64,000 bases of DNA from DASSKP01 sp035695045 (GTDB taxonomy: Bacteria; Actinomycetota; Actinomycetes; JAFAQI01), in contig DASSEX010000086.1 in the NCBI GenBank assembly GCA_035695045.1, forward strand, positions 23,325 to 87,324, in the 5' to 3' direction. Made by a program: the position numbers and the translations under genes. The notes beneath the pieces were generated by a model that ran no database searches, had not been told where the DNA came from, and saw nothing but the letters and a program-made list of their open reading frames with translations. Shown one piece after another: positions 33,825 to 40,970 of this stretch. Positions within the stretch are counted from its first letter, which is position 1. Each line of letters begins with the position of its first letter.

Positions 33825-34928
33825 CCGGCTGAGCCTCGCGACCTCCGAGGCGCAGCCGGTGCCGCACTTCCGGACCTCCTCCGGAGGGACCTGATGCTGC
33901 AGCATCGTGGCGAGGTACTGCGCCATCACATAGTCCGGCTCGCTGCGCAGCGCGCGCTCGAAGGCTGCGGCCGCGACCACGCCACTCCCGTCGAGGTAGT
34001 GCGCGTAACCGACCAGCGTGCAGACCGCCGCGTCATGCGGTGGCTGAGTCCGGCGGGCGACGGCGGTCATCAGCCGCAGCAAACCGTCGTCGACCTGGCT
34101 CAGCCTGACCAGCAGCGCGTCGCGGAGCAGCTTGTCACCGAGGGCAACAGCGACCCTGGCGGCCTCGTCGTCACTGAGCGACGCGCGCGGGTCGACGAAG
34201 CACTCGGCGAGCCGGTCGATCTCGCCCTGCATCGCGTCGGAGAACGCGAGCAGGCCGACGTCGAGCATCTCGTCGGTCGCGCGGGTCTGCGCCTGGCGCA
34301 TCGAGACCGCGGCGATGCCGCCGACCGGCTGGACCGAGGCGACGAGCTCGTCACGCGAGTCGAGCACGACGTTGCCGAGCGCGGCGTGCTCGGCGGCGAG
34401 AGCGACCGCATCGGGCGACTGCCGGTCGATCAACCTGCCTTCGGGCGGGCAGCAGCGCATGTCGGCACAGAGGTAGGACCACAGGCGATCGCCCGCGACG
34501 AGCGCCGCGTCGGCGAGGGGCGCGCCGAGGGCCGCCGCGACGGAGTCGACGAGGCGCCGACGAGGAAGTCGGCCGTCCACCGGCGCCTCGGCGCTGTGCA
34601 CGAACAGCAGCACCGCATCTGCGCGGGCGTTGACCATCCGGGTCGCGACCTCGCCCGCGACCGCCTCGGTGATCGACGGGTCGGCGTCAGACGCGGGCAG
34701 GTCGAGTCGCAGCGAGAACGTCATGCGCTCGCGCGGTCCGCACAACGCGACGGCAACGAGGCTTTCGGTCGGGCGGAAGCCGATCATGTGCTCGACCGCG
34801 ACGACGATCGAGGACAGATCGCTCAGCCGAACCACGGTGGGTCGACGGTTTCGCTCGGCAGCAGGCATGCGCGGACTCTCGCCGGCGGCGCGCGCCGCCG
34901 ACACGGTCCCGAGGACAGCTGTGGACAC
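33804..34928 (-). CDS. DUF4192 family protein
   Basis: 374 residues from GTG 34928; the Met at residue 21 (34868) is an equally plausible start. VVRLSDLSSIVVAVEHMIGFRPTESLVAVAL is the DUF4192 opening. The C-terminal part has a TPR-like stretch (GYAHYLDGSGVVAAAAFERAL) and an Arg-rich tail. Restricted to Actinomycetota; function unknown. Confidence 0.87.
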   Translation of the reverse strand: MSTAVLGTVSAARAAGESPRMPAAERNRRPTVVRLSDLSSIVVAVEHMIGFRPTESLVAVALCGPRERMTFSLRLDLPASDADPSITEAVAGEVATRMVNARADAVLLFVHSAEAPVDGRLPRRRLVDSVAAALGAPLADAALVAGDRLWSYLCADMRCCPPEGRLIDRQSPDAVALAAEHAALGNVVLDSRDELVASVQPVGGIAAVSMRQAQTRATDEMLDVGLLAFSDAMQGEIDRLAECFVDPRASLSDDEAARVAVALGDKLLRDALLVRLSQVDDGLLRLMTAVARRTQPPHDAAVCTLVGYAHYLDGSGVVAAAAFERALRSEPDYVMAQYLATMLQHQVPPEEVRKCGTGCASEVARLSRSRRRRR

Positions 34929-34957
34929 CGACGGCGTACCGATCGGCTGCGGATAAC

Positions 34958-35698
34958 TCAGCGGTTCTCGCGGATGTCGCGGACCGTCCCGTTGTCCCCC
35001 GACATCATCACGTCGACCAGGAAGCGCGCCGAGTCTGCCGGATCCAGCAGCTCGCCGCGCTGGTGCAGGCCGTGGAAGCGGTCGTGGAACTGCTCACCGA
35101 CCTGGTCGCGCGGCATCGACCGCATGAACGTCTGCATCTCCGTGTCGACGACGCCGGGGCGGACCGCGTTGACGGTGACGCCGGTCCCCTCGACCTCCTT
35201 CGCGAGGTGCAACGTGAACATGTCGAGTGCGGCCTTGCTGGTGCTGTAGGCGTTGGCGCTCGGCATCCCCGGCGGCGAGGCCGCCCCGCTCGAGATCGTC
35301 ACGATCCGACCCCATCCGCGGTCGAGCATCCCCGGCAGAGCAGCCCGGACGACGCGCACCGCTCCGAACAGGTTGATGACGACGTCCTGCTCCCACTCCG
35401 CGACATCGGTGTCGGCGAACCGTTGCAACGGCCAGACGACCCCGGCGTTGGCGACGACGACATCGACATCACCGATCCGCGGCATCGCGTCGGCGACCGA
35501 GGACGCGTCCGCCACGTCCATGACGACGGCGGCGCCACCGATGTCGGCGGCCACCGCCTCGATCTCCTCGCGGGTGCGGGCCGCGACCGTCACCGTCGCA
35601 CCGTCCGCCGCCAGCTGACGGGCGATCGCCGCACCGATGCCGCGACCACCGCCGGTGACCAGCGCGCGCCTTCCGTCCAGCCGACCCATGTGGGGCAT
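34958..35698 (-). CDS. SDR family oxidoreductase
   Basis: 246 residues. TGGGRGIGAAIA (cofactor loop), VVANAGV, ISSGAASPPG (Ser) and YSTSKAAL (Tyr-Lys) are all present; the VTVAARTREEIEAV segment after beta-2 suggests NADP. Classical ketoreductase-like SDR with unknown substrate. ATG at 35698 or 35689. Confidence 0.9.
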   Translation of the reverse strand: MPHMGRLDGRRALVTGGGRGIGAAIARQLAADGATVTVAARTREEIEAVAADIGGAAVVMDVADASSVADAMPRIGDVDVVVANAGVVWPLQRFADTDVAEWEQDVVINLFGAVRVVRAALPGMLDRGWGRIVTISSGAASPPGMPSANAYSTSKAALDMFTLHLAKEVEGTGVTVNAVRPGVVDTEMQTFMRSMPRDQVGEQFHDRFHGLHQRGELLDPADSARFLVDVMMSGDNGTVRDIRENR

Positions 35699-35725
35699 CC
35701 TCTCCGCTCGCGGTTGGATGCACTC

Positions 35726-36634
35726 ATGCAGATCGGTTTCGGCATTCCGGTATCCGGGTCATGGGCGACGCCCGAGAACATCGTCGAGATCAGCCGCAAG
35801 GCGGAGAACCTCGGCTACGCGTCGCTGTGGAGCTTCCAGCGCACCGTCTTCCCGGCCGACGACTCGATCGCGGCGCCGTACCGCAGTGTGCACGACCCGC
35901 TCGCGATCTCCGCGTACGTCGCCGCCGTGACCGAACGCATCCGGATCGGCATCGCGATCGTCAACCTGCCGTTCTATGCACCGATCGTGCTCGCGAAGAC
36001 GCTGACGAGCATCGACCTGCTGAGCGACGGCCGGCTCGACGCCGGGCTCGGGCTCGGCTGGAACCCGGACGAGTTCGCCGCGGCCGGCGTGCCGATGGAA
36101 CGGCGAGGCGCGCGCGCCGACGACTTCGTCGCCTGTCTGCGCGCGATCTGGTCACCCGACGAGATCGTCGAGCACCACGGCGAGTTCTACGACGTGCCGC
36201 GCGGCAAGGTCGACCCCAAGCCGGCGCAGCGACCCCACCCACCGATCCTGCTCGGCGGCAGCGCCGAGCCCGCGCTGCGACGCGTCGGGCGCATCGCGGA
36301 CGGCTGGATCTCCGCGAGTCGGTTCGAGGCGGCCAAGGTTCCGGCCGCGGTCGAGACGATCCGTGCATCGGCGCGTGACGCCGGCCGCGACCCTGCCGAG
36401 CTGCGCGTCGTCATCCGCGGATCCGTGAAAGTCCGGGAAACCGACGAGGAGACGCCGCTCACGGGCACGGTCGAGAAGATCAGGCGCGACATGGCGGCGT
36501 ACGCGGATGCGGGCGCGACCGAGCTGTTCGTCGATCTCAACTTCGACGAGCAGATCGGCAACCCGCAGGCCGATCCGAACGAGAGCATGCGCCGCGCCCA
36601 TGCCGCGCTGGAGGCGTTCGCGCCGGCATCCTGA
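35726..36634 (+). CDS. LLM class F420-dependent oxidoreductase
   Basis: 302 residues from ATG 35726. FGIPVSGSWATPENIVEISRKAE, LGLGWNPDEFAAAGVPMERRG and HPPILLGGSAEPALRRV are typical of luciferase-like monooxygenases that use F420 in actinobacteria. TTGGAT ends 6 bases before the start. Divergent from the SDR gene across 27 bases. Confidence 0.9.
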   Translation: MQIGFGIPVSGSWATPENIVEISRKAENLGYASLWSFQRTVFPADDSIAAPYRSVHDPLAISAYVAAVTERIRIGIAIVNLPFYAPIVLAKTLTSIDLLSDGRLDAGLGLGWNPDEFAAAGVPMERRGARADDFVACLRAIWSPDEIVEHHGEFYDVPRGKVDPKPAQRPHPPILLGGSAEPALRRVGRIADGWISASRFEAAKVPAAVETIRASARDAGRDPAELRVVIRGSVKVRETDEETPLTGTVEKIRRDMAAYADAGATELFVDLNFDEQIGNPQADPNESMRRAHAALEAFAPAS

Positions 36635-36652
36635 CCAGGCCTACCCTGATGC

Positions 36653-37006
36653 ATGGCCTCCGACCGACCGCGGACACCGCGACTGCGGCCGATCTCCCCC
36701 GGGACGATCGCCGACAACGTTCGCGCGAGCGAGGGCGTGTCGGACGAGGAGCTGGTCGCTCGGCTCTACGAGGCGTTGGCCGCCCTGCCGGCGGCCGAGC
36801 GGGCCGCGGCTGTCGTCGCCTTCGGTCTCGGCGAGGGGCACGCGGGGGTCGCGGAGGAGCTCGGCATCGACCCCGAGGACGCCGATGCGCTGACCCGCAA
36901 CGCGCTTCAGCTGCTGCGCGGCGCGCTCGGTGACGTCGACCTCGACGACCCGGTGTTCTTCGGCCGGCTCGAGCGCCGCCGCGGCCACCGGCCACCGGAG
37001 GCATGA
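36653..37006 (+). CDS. sigma-70 region-4-like helix-turn-helix protein
   Basis: 117 residues. The segment ELVARLYEALAALPAAERAAAVVAFGL, GHAGVAEELGIDPEDADALTRNALQLLRGAL looks like a region 4 HTH without region 2. The final part reads DPVFFGRLERRRGHRP. It could be a small regulator; it lacks core-binding domains of a sigma factor. TACCCT ends 5 bases before the ATG. Confidence 0.65.
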   Translation: MASDRPRTPRLRPISPGTIADNVRASEGVSDEELVARLYEALAALPAAERAAAVVAFGLGEGHAGVAEELGIDPEDADALTRNALQLLRGALGDVDLDDPVFFGRLERRRGHRPPEA

Positions 37007-37082
37007 CCCCGGCGAAAGCCATGATCCGGGATGTTGCGGCCACCGGTGCGTGACTTCTGCGACTGCGGGGCACCACGTCGGC

Positions 37083-37241
37083 ATGACCGAGCTACCCAGC
37101 GATGTCGACCCGGCCATCGGCGAGCACGTGATCGCGATCCGCAACCGCTTCGGCGTCGACGGACTACGGGAGGCGCAGCGCCTCATCGCTCTCGAGATCG
37201 CCATCTTCGAGGACAGCTACCGCGACCTCGAGTCGCTCTGA
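37083..37241 (+). CDS. small hypothetical protein
   Basis: 52 residues from ATG 37083. Mostly helical (PAIGEHVIAIRNRFGVDGL, EAQRLIALEIAIFEDSY). No ribosome site of note. A strong hairpin follows the stop by 6 bases, which supports a gene ending here. No family recognised. Confidence 0.5.
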   Translation: MTELPSDVDPAIGEHVIAIRNRFGVDGLREAQRLIALEIAIFEDSYRDLESL

Positions 37242-37247
37242 GCCGTT

Positions 37248-37291
37248 CAATCGCGGGCTGATGCCGGTCTGTCGCCATCAGCCCGCGATTG
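37248..37291. terminator. 16-bp hairpin sharing its stem with 3143-3182
   Basis: Arms 37248-37263 and 37276-37291 are perfectly complementary with a 12-base loop. The stem core ATCGCGGGCTGAT is identical to that of the hairpin at 3143-3182, though the loops differ. It follows the small gene at 37083-37241. Confidence 0.75.
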
Positions 37292-37304
37292 GTGAGCCGG
37301 ACAC

Positions 37305-37440
37305 ACGAAAGCCCCGGATGGTGTCCGGGGCTACGCGCGCCGACCCGCCAGGTCTGCCTCTCGGCACTGGTTCGCTCTGAGCGACAAAGGTTGGGACCGG
37401 GGGCCATGGATCGGGCCGGCGGACGCCTTGCGGCGTCCTG
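37305..37440 (-). ncRNA. candidate structured RNA with intrinsic terminator (minus strand)
   Basis: On the minus strand: hairpin 37438-37421 (7 bp, GCAA tetraloop); a 9-10 bp long-range stem pairing 37421-37412 with 37347-37338; inside it a 5-bp hairpin 37384-37372 and a hairpin 37370-37348 (TGCC-GAGA-GGCA extended by CCAG/CTGG); finally a 9-bp hairpin 37332-37310 followed by TTTC. Two GNRA loops and the T-run occur only on the minus strand, which sets its direction. TACGTT (37453-37448) could be a -10. I cannot match it to a known RNA family. Confidence 0.5.
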
Positions 37441-37579
37441 CAGATCAACGTAGCGCACGCGTGGTGAATTCCGTTCGGACCCGCCGGACCGATCGTTTTG
37501 TCGCAAAAGGAAGGAGTTCCTCGCTCGACGGGTAAGTCTCGGGACGCCACCGGCGGTCCGATCAAGGGAGATCCCCGTC

Positions 37580-39238
37580 ATGCAGTTGCGCTCGCTCGCG
37601 TCCCGCGTTCTCCTCGTCTCCGGCGCGACATTGCTCGTCGTCGGGCCGTTGTCCGCCGGGCTGGCAGCGGCGACACCGAACCCCGCCGGCACCACGTGGA
37701 CCGGCGGCAAGCCGTTGCCTCCGGCGCCGGGCCTCGGCCTGCACCGCAACGAGGACGGCGAGCCCGGCATGGGCGTGACGCCGAGCGGCCAGTTCTGGAT
37801 CGCCTCCGACATCGCGCCGTACGCCGCCGACGACCCCCGCGTCGACCCCGTGGCGGGCGTCCTGTCCGGCGCCGACATCTGGACGTCGACCGACGGTGGC
37901 AAGACCTACAAGTGGGTGGCCGATCCGTTCGCCGAGGCACAGAACACCTTCGGCCTCGCGGGCGAGGACACCGACCTCGCCGTCGCGAGTGCCAAGAACA
38001 GCAAGGGCTTCTACAACGTCTACGCCACCAGCCTCTGGATCGGCGACAGCGGCCTGGCCTGGTCCAGCGACGGCGGCAAGACCTGGCAGCTCAACCGGCT
38101 GGGTGGCACCCCGACGCAGGACCGCCCGTGGCTCGCCGCAGACGGCCCGTGCACCATCTACCTCGGCTTCCACCAGCTGCCGACGTTCACGCCGGTCTTC
38201 GACTCGTACGACGTCTGCAGCAACGGCAACGTGCCGACCAGCAGTGGTGCAGCGCTCGACCCGGTCCACGAGACGCAGCTGACAGCCAGCGACTTCCCCG
38301 GTCTGTCCGGCAGCTTCAACAAGTTCGTCGTCGACACCTCACCGACGTCGAAGTTCCGGCACAACCTCTACCAGCCGATGTCCGTCTGCAAGACGCAGAC
38401 CGAGACGGACCTGGTCACCGACGCGACCGCCTCCAACTGCCCGCAGGGCACGCAGTACATCGTCGCCGTCAGCAGCGACCGCGGCCAGACCTTCAGCTAT
38501 CACCCGGTGGCTCTGGACCCCACCGGCGCGACGTTGGTCTGGGCGGCAACCGTCGCGACAGATGCCGCGGGCAAGGTCTACTTCACGTGGAGCGACTCGA
38601 AGAACTCCTACCTCAACGTGTCGACGGACGGCGGCAAGACCTGGTCGGCGTCCAAGAAGATCAACCTCGCCGGCACGTCGGCCGTCTACCCGACCGTCGC
38701 CGGCGGCGGTTCCGACCGCGTCGACGTCGCCTGGTACGGCACGCCGCGCGCCGGCGACTCGAACGACGTCAAGAAGATGGGTCCGCCCACGAAGAAAGGC
38801 AGCGCTCAGTGGGCGGTCTACCTCGCTCGCTCGACGAACGCAGGCAAGAGCTTCACGATCCGCAAGGTCACCGGCACCATCCACCTCGGCGTGCTCTGCA
38901 CGCACGGCAGCGGCTGCAACAGTGACGGGTCGCGCAACCTGCTCGACGACTTCGGCCTGTCCATCAGCCCGAAGACCGGACTCGACTCGATCAGCTACAC
39001 GTCCGATATGCCCACGGGTGTTGCCGGCAAGGCCTTCACCGGCTTCACCACCGAGCAGGCGAAGGTCAACCCGGTCACCGTCGGCAGCAGGCTCCCGGCC
39101 TCGCCACCGAGCAGCGGCGGCGCCGGCGGTGGTGGCGCATCGCTCGCAGCCACCGGCGCGCCGCTCACCTTGGCGGTCGGCGGAGTCGTCCTGATGCTGG
39201 TCGGCTTCGCGCTCCGCCGCCGGGTCACGGCGGGCTGA
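37580..39238 (+). CDS. secreted sialidase-fold (BNR/Asp-box) protein with LAATG anchor
   Basis: 552 residues. Signal peptide (about 1-31, ending LAAAT). Asp-box repeats STDGGKTYKW, SSDGGKTWQL, SSDRGQTFSY and STDGGKTWSA indicate a beta-propeller. After a Ser/Gly linker come LAATG (522-526), a hydrophobic helix and RRRVTAG, the form of a class E sortase signal. It should be displayed on the cell wall. No sialidase catalytic set (FRIP/RIP Arg, Tyr-Glu) was recognised, so activity is doubtful. The convergent gene encodes a relative. A 288-base leader region holds the candidate RNA. Confidence 0.85.
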   Translation: MQLRSLASRVLLVSGATLLVVGPLSAGLAAATPNPAGTTWTGGKPLPPAPGLGLHRNEDGEPGMGVTPSGQFWIASDIAPYAADDPRVDPVAGVLSGADIWTSTDGGKTYKWVADPFAEAQNTFGLAGEDTDLAVASAKNSKGFYNVYATSLWIGDSGLAWSSDGGKTWQLNRLGGTPTQDRPWLAADGPCTIYLGFHQLPTFTPVFDSYDVCSNGNVPTSSGAALDPVHETQLTASDFPGLSGSFNKFVVDTSPTSKFRHNLYQPMSVCKTQTETDLVTDATASNCPQGTQYIVAVSSDRGQTFSYHPVALDPTGATLVWAATVATDAAGKVYFTWSDSKNSYLNVSTDGGKTWSASKKINLAGTSAVYPTVAGGGSDRVDVAWYGTPRAGDSNDVKKMGPPTKKGSAQWAVYLARSTNAGKSFTIRKVTGTIHLGVLCTHGSGCNSDGSRNLLDDFGLSISPKTGLDSISYTSDMPTGVAGKAFTGFTTEQAKVNPVTVGSRLPASPPSSGGAGGGGASLAATGAPLTLAVGGVVLMLVGFALRRRVTAG

Positions 39239-39246
39239 CCCGAAGG

Positions 39247-39279
39247 CGAAGGGCCGGTTGCCTCGCAACCGGCCCTTCG
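39247..39279. terminator. 15-bp perfect hairpin between convergent BNR genes
   Basis: Arms 39247-39261 and 39265-39279 (CGAAGGGCCGGTTGC and complement) with a 3-base loop. Located between the stops of two convergent genes; likely bidirectional. Confidence 0.85.
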
Positions 39280-39296
39280 ACCATCGACTGCGTCTC

Positions 39297-40766
39297 CTAA
39301 CGGAGCGCCTTGCCGCCCACCTGCCGGACGACGTAGGCGTTGGAGCTGAAGTTGTCGGGACCGTTGGGAAGGTCCGGCCGGTTGTACGGGTCGCCGGGGA
39401 ACGCGACGATCAGCAGGCCGGTCCGCGGGTCCACCTGGATCTCGTCGAAGTCGGCGAGGTTGCGGTTGGACGGCTGACCCGGGATGAGCCCGCAGAACAG
39501 GCCCTGGGTGCAGATGTCGCCGTAGTGGATCGGCGTCCGCGTCACGATGGTCTGCGCGAAGTGCCTGCCCCCGTCGAAGGACGTGGCGACGTAGTAGCGC
39601 CACTGGTTCTTCTGGTAGTTCGGGTCGTTGTTGGTCGACGTGCCGAACCAGCCGACCGCGACCTCGTTGCCACGCAGGCCACCGACGACGGCCGGCATCA
39701 CGTTGGCCTTCAGGCTCGGCGTGTTGACGCGAATCGGCGCGCTCCAGTGCACGCCCCGGTCGTGCGACACGAACAACCACACGTTGGTCTGCGCCTGGCC
39801 CGCCTTGGTCTTGCCGGCGGCGATGACGTAGACGTTGCCGGCCGCGTCGGTGGTGACGCTGTTGAAGATCTTGCCGAGGTCGGCCCCGGGGTTGGTGTAG
39901 ATGAGGTGGTTGCTGAAGACGGTGCCCTGCTTGCAGCCCTTGTCCGCGACGGCGATGTAGAGGCTGTTGAGCGTCGCGCCGACCGGCGGAGAGTTGAGCG
40001 GCGGCATCGTCACCTCGACGTAGATGCGACCACTGCGGTCGATCGAGGGCTTCGCCACGAGGGTGCCGTTGCTCGGCGAGTACTGCTGTCCGGCCTGGCT
40101 CCTCGGGTCGAGGATCGTGCCGCAGGGGACGAACGTCTGGCCGTGGTCGTCGCTGCGCTCGATGATCGGGAAGCCGCCGGCGAAGTCGTGGTAGGTCAGG
40201 TAGACGGCACCGCCCTGGCCGTGCTCGGCGCTCAGCCACTGACGGTCGTTCTCCGGCCCCTGCTGGTTGCTCGTGACGGTGTCGCACTTGTCCGCCGCGG
40301 AGGCCGCGTTGCCCGACGTGAACGTCTTGCCGTGGTCCGTGCTGGTACAGATCGCCGCGGCGGTCGCCTCCAGGTCGGCGACGTACACGGTGCCGTCGGA
40401 GCCGACCTCGACGTCGGAGTCGCCGCCGCCCGTGCCCGACCCGATGTTCTGCGCGATGGGGAACGTGCGGCCGCCGTTGTGGCTCACCCAGACGCCGACA
40501 CCCTTGCTCCCGGCGGGCGACCCGAGCACCGGGTTCAGCACCGCGGGGACGAACTGCGGCGCGGTGACGTAGACGTTGCTGGGGTTGACCGGGTCGACGG
40601 CCAGCGACGGCTCGCCGCCGGCGTAGCCCTTGAGCATCAGTGGCTTGGTGAACACCGGCGCACCGGCCGTGCCCGTCGAGGTGGCGAGCGCGGGGGCGAC
40701 AGCTGCGGTGGTGCCGAGCAGCCCGACGAGGGCGATCAGCGAGCGACGACGGCTGAAGGTGGGCAC
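39297..40766 (-). CDS. secreted sialidase-fold (BNR/Asp-box) protein
   Basis: 489 residues. RR-containing signal peptide (RRRSLIALVGLLG, Tat-like twin arginine) cleaved after ALA about residue 28. Asp-box repeats HNGGRTFPI, STDHGKTFTS, SDDHGQTFVP, SHDRGVHWSA and SFDGGRHFAQ give a beta-propeller. The C-terminal block IHYGDICTQGLFC...RNLADF parallels IHLGVLCTHGSGC...RNLLDDF of the convergent gene, so the two are paralogues. No cell-wall anchor is visible, so this one should be released. Confidence 0.83.
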   Translation of the reverse strand: MPTFSRRRSLIALVGLLGTTAAVAPALATSTGTAGAPVFTKPLMLKGYAGGEPSLAVDPVNPSNVYVTAPQFVPAVLNPVLGSPAGSKGVGVWVSHNGGRTFPIAQNIGSGTGGGDSDVEVGSDGTVYVADLEATAAAICTSTDHGKTFTSGNAASAADKCDTVTSNQQGPENDRQWLSAEHGQGGAVYLTYHDFAGGFPIIERSDDHGQTFVPCGTILDPRSQAGQQYSPSNGTLVAKPSIDRSGRIYVEVTMPPLNSPPVGATLNSLYIAVADKGCKQGTVFSNHLIYTNPGADLGKIFNSVTTDAAGNVYVIAAGKTKAGQAQTNVWLFVSHDRGVHWSAPIRVNTPSLKANVMPAVVGGLRGNEVAVGWFGTSTNNDPNYQKNQWRYYVATSFDGGRHFAQTIVTRTPIHYGDICTQGLFCGLIPGQPSNRNLADFDEIQVDPRTGLLIVAFPGDPYNRPDLPNGPDNFSSNAYVVRQVGGKALR

Positions 40767-40970
40767 AGTGATCCTCTCGGGAACGGGTCCGTACCCGGAG
40801 TAACGACCTGGGCGGTCGCAGGTGACGCGGCGGATCTAGTTCCTTGTGACCAGCAGATGGTCTGCTTTCGAGCGGTTTTGCCTTCTGACCGGTGCATTTC
40901 CGGCATCTCGTGCCGACACTGGATCAGAACGCCGTTCTTGTTTCCTTGACCCCGGGATCCAGGTGAGCTG

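Noticed and set aside
37292..37579. Plus-strand cobalamin, glycine or c-di-AMP riboswitch before the BNR gene
   Set aside because: None of the conserved blocks I know for these classes is present; the GNRA loops and T-run support the minus strand instead.
39258..40949. 563-codon plus-strand frame antisense to the second BNR gene
   Set aside because: Val/Arg/Asp-rich shadow; Asp boxes and signal peptide are on the minus strand.
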